A stretch of DNA of 43,384 bases from an uncultured Clostridiaceae bacterium (GCA_949927585.1 CATLFA010000014.1:1-43384); one strand, 5' to 3'; shown: positions 8,876-18,590, numbered from the stretch's first letter. Numbers and translations: made by a program. Notes: a model not told the origin generated them from the sequence alone.

Positions 8876-8901
8876 GCGGAGACTCTATTTTGAATCTCCG
8901 C
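8876..8901. repeat. Hairpin downstream of DGR variable repeat, copy 2
   Basis: GCGGAGA (8876-8882) pairs with TCTCCGC (8895-8901) around a 12-base loop. It is the counterpart of the hairpin at 2607-2632; the outermost pair differs but remains complementary, which argues that the structure matters. Confidence 0.65.
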
Positions 8902-8932
8902 CATTTTTATACTGTTTGTACAGTGGTAAGTG

Positions 8933-9742
8933 CTACATAGAAAGCACAAACCAGCCCACGCTATAGACGTAAACGTCATAAGGAAAGTCGATATCATCGA
9001 CACAAGCCAAAGGATAACAGTCACCAAAGTTAGCGTAGCTACCACCAACAAGCGAAAAGCACCCGGCTTCATCATTTTCGGTAATCTTACATGTATTACC
9101 TAAGTCACACCATTCGCCTACCTGCCGACTTCCAGTATCTTCAAAGTTATACTTTGGATTTTCTGAATCCGCGTAATGACCTAAGTCCTTACTTTGATCA
9201 CATACTGCTTTCCATGCATCACTTACTTGATAACCTTTTTCTTCTATAAGGTATTTGATAAGTAATCCTAAGAAAGCAATTCTTTCCTTCGTCGTTCCAA
9301 GCCTGCTTTCTTTTTCTGGCAGAAATTCTTTAGCAACTCTCTTCCAGTCGTTTACTGATAATTTCCTAACTGCTGGCTTCATACCTGCCTTAAAACAAAT
9401 GTTGCCTTCTTTGTCAAAATATGCATCCATCCGCTGTGCTCTAAAATCAGATAATCCTGACTTTATTGCTGAAATCAATGCATTTTTGAACTTTCTCTGT
9501 TCTTTGGTTTCGGGTTCATGCTTAAGGAATTCGTCTTCAAGAGATAAGGTACTTGCCTTAACGATAGGAAAATATTTTTCAATATACTCCTGTGTGCCTT
9601 TTATCTCCTCCTGATCGTTTCCTTTTTGGTTCTGTAAATATTCAGGAATACTAAAGATTTCAATCTTTCTTCCTTCAGTGCTTACCCGTGTAATCTTTCC
9701 TTCCACTTCTTTCACTGTTCTTTGTTCCATTGTTTTACTCAT
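8933..9742 (-). CDS. DGR target (variable) protein, copy 2
   Basis: A 269-residue paralog of the protein at 2665-3471, very similar outside the variable repeat. The start at 9742 follows AAAGGAG; the upstream ATG at 9760 overlaps that site. Three in-frame CGG codons (9688, 9433, 9127) read as Arg; at the last two, copy 1 has AGG, a synonymous Arg codon, so Arg is what selection kept. This contrasts with the +1 shift at CGG in the surrounding native genes and suggests recent acquisition. Upstream, 9761-9840 repeats the promoter region of copy 1. The rest up to 10000 holds nothing clear. Confidence 0.8.
   Translation of the reverse strand: MSKTMEQRTVKEVEGKITRVSTEGRKIEIFSIPEYLQNQKGNDQEEIKGTQEYIEKYFPIVKASTLSLEDEFLKHEPETKEQRKFKNALISAIKSGLSDFRAQRMDAYFDKEGNICFKAGMKPAVRKLSVNDWKRVAKEFLPEKESRLGTTKERIAFLGLLIKYLIEEKGYQVSDAWKAVCDQSKDLGHYADSENPKYNFEDTGSRQVGEWCDLGNTCKITENDEAGCFSLVGGSYANFGDCYPLACVDDIDFPYDVYVYSVGWFVLSM
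8936..9064 (-). other. DGR variable repeat (VR), copy 2
   Basis: The last 43 codons of the second target gene. It differs from copy 1 at 20 codons, mostly at first and second positions, with the framework codons (SLVGG, CPL/YPL, VGWFVLS) unchanged. A template with AAC/AAT at the variable codons would explain both copies. No such template is in the window. Confidence 0.8.
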
Positions 9743-9999
9743 ATTGTAGTCTCCTTTCAAAAAATATTATTTTTTGTGAACAACAGTATCACATAAAAAA
9801 CTATGCACTATTATAATCATACATTAATTTTACATAATTTTCAAGTTTTTTTATTTATTTTTTTATAATGATTACTCTTTTTTCTCCTTTTTATAATTCT
9901 AATATTTATTATCATAAGCTAACTGTTAATAAAAATAAAAAGAAGAAAATCATTTTTCAGACTTTCTTCTCTTATTATTGAATTATTTTATTTTCTACA

Positions 10000-10458
10000 T
10001 TAATATTCTTTCAAATCGTAATTAAGTAGTGTATCTCCATCATATAAATATTTAATTGTAAAGAAAGGAGTATCTTCTTTTATTTTTTCTATAAATATTT
10101 TATCGCCTTCCCATAAGTTTAAACTTGTTACTTTGTCTTTGTCTACCCATTGTAATTCTCCTTCGTTGCATTCTATTAGTTTTCCTGTAAAATCATTTGA
10201 TGTAAATACATATATATATTCAGTTTCACAAATTGTATTTATAAATGTTAGTATACCTTTTAGCTTTACTGAATTTAGTGTAAGTCCTGTTTCTTCTTTT
10301 ACTTCTCTTATAATACAATCTTCTGGGCTTTCTTTATCTTGAAATTTTCCACCTATTCCTAGCCATTTTTCTTTATTTATATCATTTTGCTTTTTTGTTC
10401 TGTGCAACATTAGGTATTTTCCTTTTCTTTCTATATAACAGACTGTTGAAAGTATCAT
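10000..10458 (-). CDS. Nudix hydrolase, MutT-like
   Basis: A 152-residue protein with a full Nudix box, GGKFQDKESPEDCIIREVKE followed by ETGL (pattern Gx5Ex7REUxEExGU). It resembles 8-oxo-dGTP diphosphatase/MutT-type enzymes that hydrolyse nucleoside diphosphate-linked substrates with Mg2+. The substrate cannot be told from sequence. Start ATG follows GAAGGGAG. It appears to be a single-gene transcript. Confidence 0.8.
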   Translation of the reverse strand: MILSTVCYIERKGKYLMLHRTKKQNDINKEKWLGIGGKFQDKESPEDCIIREVKEETGLTLNSVKLKGILTFINTICETEYIYVFTSNDFTGKLIECNEGELQWVDKDKVTSLNLWEGDKIFIEKIKEDTPFFTIKYLYDGDTLLNYDLKEY

Positions 10459-10542
10459 ATTATTTCTCCCTTCGCTCTTTAATATTTATTAATTTGCTAT
10501 TCATAAAATGTTACTTTCTAAGACATATCATATTTAACATGA

Positions 10543-11782
10543 TTAGTCAATCTTTTTTTGTTTTTTAATTATATATATAATTCCTACAATTATGATAATA
10601 CATAATACAATTATACCTATAATCCATATAATACTAGCATTTTTATTTACATTGTTGATATTATTTTGTTCTTCTAAAATAGCAGATAACCTTTCTGCTC
10701 CACTTTCTCTTTCTTGCTCATATTGTATTTCTTCTTGCTCGTTTCTCCTATGAACTATTAATTCATATTTCTTATTTGTTATTCCATCTTCTGCTAGTAC
10801 ATTTACTTGTATAGTATTATTTCCAACTTTCATTTCATTGTTTCCTATAATGGATACTTGCGCTTTTGTACTTTGTGGTATTGCTAGTATTTCTATTTTT
10901 TCTGTTTGATTTGGTATTTCTACTTTATAATTGGTTATATTATAGTCAAATTCTGGATTTACAAATCCTTCTCTTACTGCAAGGATTTCTAAATTTGCAT
11001 TTGCTAGTTCTATATTTGTAGTTTTTGTTACATATATTTTATATGTTTCTTCTTTTGTTTTATCTTCTGATATAACATGTATTTGGATTATGTTTTTTCC
11101 TATTTTCAAATTTGTATTTCCTGTTACTGTAACTGTAGCATTTGCATTTTCTGGAATTGCTGTTATTTCTAAGTTTTCTAGTGTGGTATCTGCTATAAAA
11201 TAGTATTCTTTTACATCTTTTTTAAACTCTGGACTAATTCCTTCATGGTTTAACCTTAATATACTTAAATATGCTGAATTACTTGCTCCGAGTTTGTTCT
11301 ATATTATCTGATATTTGGTTTATATTATTTTGGGCTTGTTTAGTTTTTAGTTCTATATTACTATTGTCAATTTCTAGTTTTTCTCCTTGTTCATTATAGA
11401 ATTCTCCAAACACTGCAATATTAGTGTTTTCTTCTTGTAAGACTTTAAATTTGAAGTTTTCAGTTTCTATACCTTGTTTGTTTTTTCCTGTGCTACTTAG
11501 CCAAGTGTAAATTATTCTATTGTTAGAATAGTTTGAATTTTCAGGTCCTTTTATATATTCTAATTTTGATGAATCAAAGTATATTTCAAGCGTACAAGCT
11601 GCAATTGGTGTATCTGCAATTTGCACTTTTATATTAATTTCTTCGTCTTTTTTTATTGTTTCTTTATCAGAAATTATATTCATTTTCGTTTGTGCAAAAG
11701 ATGTTTGATTTATTAGTAAATTTATTAACATGCTTATTATAATTACAGTACATATTATTGTTATACTTTTAATTTTTTTCAT
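10543..11782 (-). CDS. Membrane-anchored cohesin-like protein with cadherin-like domains; one CGG shift
   Basis: Restored length about 412 residues. Order: signal peptide (IISMLINLLINQTSFAQ), a cohesin-like beta-sandwich (KMNIISDKETIKKDEEINIK, ACTLEIYFDSSKLEYIKGP, at about 32-145), two cadherin-like b-sandwich repeats (each ending in a KIGKNIIQIHV or KVGNNTIQVNV motif), and a C-terminal membrane helix followed by KKQKKID. The frame breaks at CGG 11290 (EQT-CGGA-GCA); skipping the C gives EQTGASNSAYLSILRL, and the first cadherin-like repeat is then complete. Read normally it stops after EQTRSK. It probably binds dockerin-bearing proteins such as the neighbour just upstream. Confidence 0.75.
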
Positions 11783-11844
11783 TGTTTTCCTCTTTCTTTT
11801 TTAGTAAGGCGTTGGCGTGGGAGCGGACAATTTAAGAATTTATT

Positions 11845-11960
11845 TTTTCTTCTGGGCTTCCGATTGGGGACAGTTCCTAATCTATCCAGATTATTTTTGT
11901 TTATTACTTTTTGTTCTTCTCTATCTTGTTTCCGATTAGTAACCGTCCCCAATGTAGTCC
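11845..11960. repeat. Inverted-repeat element between cohesin and dockerin genes
   Basis: The outer parts GATTGGGGACAGTTCCTAATC (plus strand near 11872) and GATTAGTAACCGTCCCCAAT (near 11935) are inverted relative to one another, with about 50 bases between. Similar GGGACAGTTCC/GACGGTTCC pieces occur near 19070. It looks like a miniature non-coding element. A 61-codon frame through it has no homology signal. Confidence 0.5.
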
Positions 11961-11965
11961 ACAAT

Positions 11966-14218
11966 CTACCTTTGTTCTATTAATTTTAAAGTTAGTATAT
12001 GCCTTTGTATTTTTAATAAATCTAGTGAGCTAGGATTTTGCCCATTCTTACTTATATTTCCGTGCTTTTAGGAATAGACCGTTTAGTTTTTCTATTTCTA
12101 GTATATGCCTTTGAAGTACTAATAAGTCTAAACTATTTATTTTGCCATCTCCATTTACGTCTCCATATATTACTATATAATATTCCATTTTAATAACATC
12201 ATTCTCATCTACTAACCTAATTTTACTTTCAGTTCCAACAATTTGCCCTTCTGTTAGTTCATTACCTTTATAATCGTATATTTTAATACTATACGAACTT
12301 TGTATTTTCTCTTTTATATCTTCTACCTTTAATTTTTCTATATCCCAGCCTGTTATTTCATTTTGTACTACCTTTAAACCTTCATCAAAAACAATTTCAT
12401 CTTCTCCTAGCTTTTGTACTACTGTTACCTCTATTTCACTTTTAAAGCCACCTTCCTCAGTAATTACATTTATTTTAGTTTTTCCTTCTTTAACTGCTAT
12501 TATATTCCCATTATTATCTATTGTAGCAATTTGTTCATTTTCTGAAGAATATGTCACATTTTTATTATCTGCATCTGTTGGAAGAATGATAGGTGTTACA
12601 ATAAAACGGTCACCTTCTTGCATAACTAAATTTTCATTTGTTAGCTCTATACCTGTTACAGGATTATATACTTTAATTTCAATTTGCCCTTTTACTTCGT
12701 TTTCTTTTGCCTTTACTGTAATTGTTGTAGTTCCAGATTTTTGTGCTACTATATTTCCGCTATTATCTACTGTGGCTATATTAGGAGCGCTTGAAGTATA
12801 TTCTACTTCATGGTCTTTTGCTTCATCTGGTAATATTTCTACTTTTAATTTTACATTTTCTCCTTTTTTAAGTAGCGTTTTATCAGCTGAAACATTTATT
12901 TTTTCTATTTGTATTGTTGGTAATTCTTTTAAATAATTTTGAAATACATAACCCATCATTCCGATTTGGAAGAATTACCCTATCCCATAATTCTCCGAGA
13001 TTGTCTTCCTTTTGCAATTCTTGTCATTACTACATTTCTATCAACCTTTGTTAATAACTCATACGAGGTTGATGGACCTGAACGTACATTTAAAGTATTG
13101 GTTACATCTGCATATACTTTTGTGTTATCCGAAGAATAATCACTTTCTAAAATATTTGGATTTTGTGTTGACATCTCTGGCATATTATTATAAACAGGTA
13201 TAATAAAAGTCATACTATTTTCTAGTATTCCAGTATTACTATAACCGTTATAAATAGATCTAGACTCACTATATGGAGCTAATACATTTGTCATATATTG
13301 ATGCCAAAATAGTTCTCCTCCTGTGTTAGAAGTCACATGGAACTTTTGTAAATATAGTGTATCTTGTCCTACATTAATATAACTAGAACCTATGAAAATT
13401 CCACCACCAGTAATAGCTTTTTCCTTGTTGTCCCATGGAATTAAATATTTAGCTTTAGTAGCTTCGCTTGCACCTTTTCCATCACGTGCATACCTAAGTC
13501 CATTCTTTATAGCTCCCATTGGCTCTGCTGAACTTGTTGCTCCTATATTATAAAAATTATATAAGCCTTCAAAACCTGCTACCCTTCCACTAATAGAACT
13601 GTGTGATAAGAAAGGCCCTACCTCTTGTTTTATTCTTGATGCCAAATGATATGTGGAAACTTTTGATGTTTTTCCAGCTGATAAAATAAGGTCTGAATAT
13701 TTGCTATTCATAGTTACTATATTTCCTAAACTTGTTACATAATCTACTATTTTATTATAGAACTCAGTTCCGTATAATATTTTTTCAATTCCATCTACGT
13801 TATTTGTTTTTTCATCATAAGAAAGTGCTTCAAACTGAAAAATTCGAACTTCATTTAAAAAGTTTCTAGGATCCATAGTATATTCTAAAGCCCTTCTTGA
13901 ACTGTCTACCCAACCTGAATCTACCTCAACATTATACTCACCAGGTTTAGTATTTTTCCACCTATCAGAATATGATTTAGGTACTAGGTTTTTTCCAAAT
14001 ACATTTTCATTATTTATAGCATAATTCCAATCTAAGTTTGTATATAATGAAACAAACCTCCAATTGGGATGATTTTTTTGTAGTTCTTGTAAATATGGTT
14101 TATAACTATCTGGAAAACTATCTATTCCATCTCGCTTATCTGTACAATATGATATGTTTATAAATGCATTAAAAAATAAAATTCCTATTATTATTATAAA
14201 AATTTTTATATATTTCAT
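11966..14218 (-). CDS. Secreted glucosaminidase with SH3, BIG2 and dockerin domains; three CGG shifts
   Basis: Restored length about 749 residues. Order: signal peptide (1-25), endo-beta-N-acetylglucosaminidase-type domain (about 30-330; the ASRIKQEVGPFLSHSSISG region carries the likely catalytic Glu), SH3b domain (LNVRSGPSTSYELL onward), two BIG2 Ig-like repeats, and a C-terminal dockerin. The frame is lost at CGG 12997 and 12963 inside the SH3 domain and at 12062 between the two dockerin repeats. Skipping each C gives RQSGELWDRVILPNGMMGYV and LKAGNISKNGQ, completing both domains (GDVNGDGKINSLDLLVLQRH, then SSLDLLKIQRHIL). Start 14218 follows GAGAGG. It acts on peptidoglycan and is probably held at the surface by cohesins. 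Confidence 0.85.
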
Positions 14219-14480
14219 ATTACTTGCCTCTCTCAAAATTCCTTGAATTTGTACTCTTTACTATTTTATATCATTCCCTTGCAACTGGGAAAATATGCAA
14301 ATAATAGTGTACAATTGCCCTCTCGACAAAACTTCTTATTTTTCGCTATTGAAATCATGAACGCTTTATGTTAATATTGTTTTGTTTAGTATTTTAAGTT
14401 TTTATTCAAACTTTTAGGATATTCTTTCCTAAAATATTTTCCAAAATTTTTTTTAATTTATACATAAAGGAGATGATATT

Positions 14481-15374
14481 ATCGATTTATTAGAATTAAA
14501 AAATGATTATACATTTAAGCGTATCTTTGGATTTGTTGGAAACGAAGAAATTACCAAAGGTCTATTAAATTCCATATTAGAAGAAGAAGTTTCTCAAGTT
14601 GTTCTTGATTGTAACAAAATTATTGAGGCTGACTTATTAGATGATAAGCTTGGAATTCTTGATATACGTGCTAGAATTAATGATTCAATTGATTGTGATA
14701 TTGAAATGCAACTAGTTGATCAAAACAATATTGAGAAAAGAATTTTATTTTATTTAAGCAAAATGTATAGTCAAAATATAAAAAAAGGACATAACTATTT
14801 TGAAGCTAATAAATGCATTGCTATTTTATTTACAGACTTTGATATTAAAAGTCTTAAAAATATTGAGAAATACATGACTAAATGGAATTTTCGTGAACAA
14901 GAATATTGTGATTCAATCTTGACAGATTCACTTGAAATTTATATAATAGAAATGCCTAAGGTAAAAAAATACTCAGAAGGTAAAAAATTAGATACTTGGG
15001 TAAATTTTATAATAAAGTCAGGTGATATTGATATGAGTAATGTAGAAGAACCTTTAAAAAAAGCTAAAAAGGTTTTAGAAGAAATAAGCAAAGATGAACG
15101 TGAAAGATATTTAGCAGATTTACGTGAGAAATATGTATTAGATCAAAATAATTTAGTTAAAACAGGCTATGACCGTGGTTTGGAACAAGGAATTAAAGAT
15201 GGCTTTGAGAAAGGTATTAAAGAAGGTCTTGAACAGGGTCTTGAGCAAGGTATTGAACAAGGTTCACAACAACAGCAACTTGAAATAGCAAAAGAAATGA
15301 AAAATCAAAATTATACAAATGAAGAGATTCAAAAAATAACTAAATTAAGTAAAGAAGAAATTGAAAAATTGTAA
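14481..15374 (+). CDS. Rpn/PD-(D/E)XK nuclease family transposase-like protein, no ATG start
   Basis: About 297 residues, starting LLELKNDYTFKRIFG, with DIEMQLVDQ, a C-terminal run of GLEQGIKDGFEKGIKEGLEQ repeats and a helical tail. This matches the Rpn (recombination-promoting nuclease) family, PD-(D/E)XK-type DNA endonucleases. The frame is open back to a stop at 14454, but no ATG, GTG or TTG lies before residue 10. AAAGGAG at 14466-14472 is correctly placed for ATC at 14481 (or ATT 14478); a family-typical MDLLELKNDYTF would need ATG there. So it has either a rare start codon or a start-codon mutation. Confidence 0.7.
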   Translation: MDLLELKNDYTFKRIFGFVGNEEITKGLLNSILEEEVSQVVLDCNKIIEADLLDDKLGILDIRARINDSIDCDIEMQLVDQNNIEKRILFYLSKMYSQNIKKGHNYFEANKCIAILFTDFDIKSLKNIEKYMTKWNFREQEYCDSILTDSLEIYIIEMPKVKKYSEGKKLDTWVNFIIKSGDIDMSNVEEPLKKAKKVLEEISKDERERYLADLREKYVLDQNNLVKTGYDRGLEQGIKDGFEKGIKEGLEQGLEQGIEQGSQQQQLEIAKEMKNQNYTNEEIQKITKLSKEEIEKL

Positions 15375-15486
15375 TTTAATTCTAATTTAAAATACTAAAC
15401 AATTAATAATAACAAGAATAAAATTTTCTTATATGGCTTTGCCACTTAAAACATTTTATTTTTCCATAATCTTTTCTAAAGAGACT

Positions 15487-15530
15487 TACTATTATTGTGT
15501 ATGATTTTCCTTAGAATATAAAAAAGATAA
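15487..15530. repeat. Short direct repeat, copy 1
   Basis: The sequence TACTATTATTGTGTATGATT plus TTCCTTAGAATATAAAAAA recurs at 18531-18570 with one mismatch (TTCCTAAGAATATAAAAAA). Both copies are in intergenic DNA preceded by AACAAGAATAAAATTTT. The second lies immediately before guaD. The nature of this repeat is unknown. Confidence 0.5.
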
Positions 15531-15588
15531 GATATTTATTTGTGACTATTTCACATTTTAAATTTCTTATCTTATTTTTTACTTGTTG
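15520..15588 (-). terminator. Probable hairpin terminator after sortase gene
   Basis: AAAGATAAGATATTTA near 15522 and TTTAAATTTCTTATCTTATT near 15557 are partly complementary, with a T-rich end for the minus strand. It would end the sortase transcript. The pairing has mismatches. Confidence 0.4.
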
Positions 15589-15606
15589 TTTATATTGTAG
15601 TATATT

Positions 15607-16236
15607 CTACTTATTTGCAATTGCTTGTACAATAAGTCTACTCCTTGAATAATTAACACATGTAATTAAAGTAACTATTTTATTTCCATTAGTTTCTTGT
15701 CCTATTGGTGCTGTATTTTGAGGTTTTACTCTATATATATCATATATACTATAAATAACTTTTCCATTTTTATTATCTGTTAAGTATAGTTCATCCCCTT
15801 TTTCTAAATTTATTAAATGATTAAACATATTTTCTTGGTCATAGTTATGACCCGCAATGCAAAAGTTTCCTACCTCATTAGGTTCAGGTCCAAAGAATTT
15901 TGAAGAGCAAACTTTCATTCCATCAGTTGTATAATCTTTAAGTACATTAGTTTCTAAATTTATTTTTGGAATTTCTAATTTTGCAATAACTTCATAATCC
16001 ATATATGTTTTTGGCAAAATTTCTATCTCTACTGGAATAACTGGCACAAGTGGTATTTCTTCTGCTACTTTTTCTACTACTGGTTTATTTCCTTCTACTA
16101 ATTTGATTTTATTTTCTTTATAAATACCAAACCCCACATATATTATAATACAAAAAAGAATTCCTAAAATGGCAATTCTAATTTTACTTTTTATTTTATC
16201 TTTTTTCTTTTTCCTTCTTAATTCTCTTTTTCCCAT
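15607..16236 (-). CDS. Sortase
   Basis: A 209-residue membrane protein with a basic N-terminus, one membrane helix (IRIAILGILFCIIIYVGFGIY) and a sortase domain. The catalytic pattern is visible: His in CIAGHNYDQ, Cys in VTLITCVN, Arg in SRSRLIVQA. Sortases cleave LPxTG-type signals and attach the protein covalently to peptidoglycan. The next gene upstream encodes a protein ending in LPKTG, a natural substrate. Start follows TTAGGAGG. I cannot assign the class firmly; class D is a guess. Confidence 0.85.
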   Translation of the reverse strand: MGKRELRRKKKKDKIKSKIRIAILGILFCIIIYVGFGIYKENKIKLVEGNKPVVEKVAEEIPLVPVIPVEIEILPKTYMDYEVIAKLEIPKINLETNVLKDYTTDGMKVCSSKFFGPEPNEVGNFCIAGHNYDQENMFNHLINLEKGDELYLTDNKNGKVIYSIYDIYRVKPQNTAPIGQETNGNKIVTLITCVNYSRSRLIVQAIANK

Positions 16237-16289
16237 TTTAAACCTCCTAAATAGAAGTTATATGATTTTTTTAGCAATTTGTTGAAGTA

Positions 16290-16322
16290 ATGGGTCGCTT
16301 CATAAGGTGGCGACCCCTACAA
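16290..16322. repeat. Short inverted repeat, 'TGTAGGGG' family fragment
   Basis: GGGTCGCTTCATAAGGTGGC followed by GACCCCTACA; GGGTCGC and GCGACCC pair. It resembles the ends of larger elements near 24360, 37660 and 40335. It lies between the sortase and cohesin genes. Confidence 0.45.
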
Positions 16323-16349
16323 TCAACTTTTTTAATTAATATATAAATG

Positions 16350-17366
16350 TTATTTTTTCTTTCTTAATGCTACATATGCTATTATTAATATTGCTACTAT
16401 TGGTAATATACTTAAATATATTGTATTACCTGTTTTTGGTAGAGTACTTGGCGTTTCTTGTTGAGGTTTATTCTCTTCTACTGGTGGTACTTCTTCCTCT
16501 GCTGGTGGTACTATTTCAGCTGGTTTTTCTTTTACAGAAATTGAAAAAGTTTTGCTAGCAATAACACTATCACTATTGTCCCTATCTATTAGTTTTAAAG
16601 TAATAGAATAATCTCCATAACCGCTAAATATACCTCTTGCTTGCAACTTTTTAACTACATCTTTTCCACCTATTGCATCTCCATCTGCGCTTCCCCATCC
16701 ACTTTGAATAATGTCATGTTCTAAACTTTGGCTATCTGTTGCAAGAAGTTGTACACTCTCTCCATTTGGAGTTACTGCTTCTGCTATTATTCTTGTGTGT
16801 TCATAACTTTTACCCATAGTACTTGATATAACTATTTCCATATTCTTTTCTTCTTTTGGTATTATTTCTCCTGTATAATTAAGGCTAATGTCATAATCTA
16901 CATATACTGGTTCTACAATTAAATTTTTAATAATAGGAACTGTAATATCATCAATAGGGTTTGCATCTGGGTCGCCTAAACCTGTTAATGTAATACTTAA
17001 GTCAGTAGGATTTGTAGTTATTATTCCTTCTTTTGCTTTAAAAGTAACGCTTGCACTATTACGTGGTGCTTCAGTTCCTCCTGCATTGTAATAGTATGTT
17101 AGTATAACTTTAGAGCCTGTATTATTTGCTGTTCCACCTTCTGCTGATACGTATTCTAATAAGTTTTCGTCATAATCTACATTTACTGTATATGCACCCA
17201 TGTTTTGCCCAAATGCAACATTTAGGGTTACAGTTTCTCCTGGATGTACTGTCTGTTTAGTTGTTGTAATATCTAAATTATTTAAAGTTGCTGCATAAAT
17301 TTTAGCTGTAAATGTTAGTAAAAATAAAACAAGAAAAATTGCAATTATATTTACTATTTTTTTCAT
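16350..17366 (-). CDS. Cell-wall-anchored cohesin protein (LPKTG)
   Basis: A 338-residue protein: signal peptide (1-25), a cohesin domain (TLNNLDITTTKQTVHPGETV, GAYTVNVDYDENLLEYVSAE; about 28-150), a second beta-sandwich region (about 150-270), a Pro/Glu-rich spacer, and a C-terminal LPKTG signal with membrane helix and KKK tail. A sortase gene follows 113 bases downstream. With the dockerin-bearing glucosaminidase nearby this suggests a scaffold that displays dockerin proteins on the wall. It has no in-frame CGG. Confidence 0.8.
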   Translation of the reverse strand: MKKIVNIIAIFLVLFLLTFTAKIYAATLNNLDITTTKQTVHPGETVTLNVAFGQNMGAYTVNVDYDENLLEYVSAEGGTANNTGSKVILTYYYNAGGTEAPRNSASVTFKAKEGIITTNPTDLSITLTGLGDPDANPIDDITVPIIKNLIVEPVYVDYDISLNYTGEIIPKEEKNMEIVISSTMGKSYEHTRIIAEAVTPNGESVQLLATDSQSLEHDIIQSGWGSADGDAIGGKDVVKKLQARGIFSGYGDYSITLKLIDRDNSDSVIASKTFSISVKEKPAEIVPPAEEEVPPVEENKPQQETPSTLPKTGNTIYLSILPIVAILIIAYVALRKKK

Positions 17367-17468
17367 AAAAAATTTCCTCCTTTTTTATATTTTATAGTAA
17401 ATATTATTTCAAATTTTCTTGTTTTTAGTTTAGAAAGTTTTTGCGCAGTAGGATTTTTTTTCCAAATT

Positions 17469-18389
17469 TTATATTTTGCTCTTTATCCACTCTAAAACAA
17501 ATTCAAAAACTTCCTCTCTATTTACCTCATTTAGCATCTCATGCCTTCCATTAGGAAATAATTTTAAAGTAACATCTTCCTTTCCTACTTCTTTTAGCAT
17601 ATCATATACACGTTTTACTCCTTTTCCATTTTCTCCAACTGGGTCTTTTTCTCCTGAGAAAATTAGAATAGGAATATTTGGTGTTTTTTCTATATTTTTC
17701 TTTTTATTTAAATACATACTTCCTTTAAACAATTCTAAATAACTACTTGCTGTAAATTTGCAATTTGGGTTTGTGTCTTTTATATGTTCTTCTATTATCT
17801 TTTCATCACTTGTTGTCCAGTCAACTGGTGTTTTATTTGGCTTAAATTCTCTATTAAAAGAACCAGTTACGGCTGATGCTAATAACTTGCTTTTATATTT
17901 TTTACCTTTAAACATTATAATTAATTTAGCAAGTATACTTCCTGTTAATAAACCTGCTTTTTGCCCACTTGTACCTGTTATAATAGCTCCATTTAAGTTA
18001 TCATCATATAAAGTAAGGTATGTTCTTGTAAGTAATGACCCCATACTATGCCCCATAATAATATATGGCAAATTGGGATATTCATTTTTTATTTTATTTT
18101 GTAAAATATGAATATCTTTTGTTAAACAAAACCATCCATTTGTATTAGTAAAAAATCCTAATTCCTCATCTGTTTTTGCAGTTTTACCATGTCCTAAATG
18201 GTCATGGCCAACAACAATAAAACCATTGCTTGCTAAAAATGAAGCAAACTCATCATATCTACCAATATGTTCTTCCATTCCATGTACCAACTGAACTACA
18301 GCTTTATATTCACTTTTTTCCTCATCATACCATTTTTTAGCATAAATGTCTTTTCTTGTACATGATTTAAAATTAAATTCTTCTATCAT
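17469..18389 (-). CDS. Alpha/beta hydrolase, monoacylglycerol-lipase-like
   Basis: A 306-residue cytosolic hydrolase. VQLVHGMEEHIGRY forms the oxyanion region, GHSMGS is the nucleophile elbow (Ser), the acid is likely the Asp in FSGEKDPVGENGKG, and the base His is in FPNGRHEMLNE. This is the pattern of the 'serine aminopeptidase S33'/lysophospholipase-monoacylglycerol lipase group. Start follows AAAGGAG. No in-frame CGG. Confidence 0.8.
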   Translation of the reverse strand: MIEEFNFKSCTRKDIYAKKWYDEEKSEYKAVVQLVHGMEEHIGRYDEFASFLASNGFIVVGHDHLGHGKTAKTDEELGFFTNTNGWFCLTKDIHILQNKIKNEYPNLPYIIMGHSMGSLLTRTYLTLYDDNLNGAIITGTSGQKAGLLTGSILAKLIIMFKGKKYKSKLLASAVTGSFNREFKPNKTPVDWTTSDEKIIEEHIKDTNPNCKFTASSYLELFKGSMYLNKKKNIEKTPNIPILIFSGEKDPVGENGKGVKRVYDMLKEVGKEDVTLKLFPNGRHEMLNEVNREEVFEFVLEWIKSKI

Positions 18390-18530
18390 ATTATTATCTC
18401 TCCTTTTTTAATTTTATATCACATTTATTATTAATTATCAATTTGATTTTTTTAATTTATAGATATTTTATAATTTTTGTGTTAAAATATTCATATATAC
18501 AAAAACAAGAATAAAATTTTTAAAGAAAAC

Positions 18531-18570
18531 TCACTATTATTGTGTATGATTTTCCTAAGAATATAAAAAA
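18531..18570. repeat. Short direct repeat, copy 2
   Basis: Second copy of the repeat described at 15487-15530, ending a few bases before the guaD ribosome binding site. It may supply promoter or leader sequence for guaD. Confidence 0.45.
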
Positions 18571-18590
18571 ATAAAGGAGTAATGAATGGA

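Noticed and set aside
2600..9800. A DGR reverse transcriptase or template repeat near the two targets
   Set aside because: No reverse-transcriptase motifs appear in any frame, and the invariant VR framework occurs only in the two target genes themselves.
11779..11964. 61-codon minus-strand frame before the cohesin gene
   Set aside because: It runs through a non-coding inverted-repeat element and its product (repeated GTVTNRK/GTVPNRK) reflects the repeat arms.
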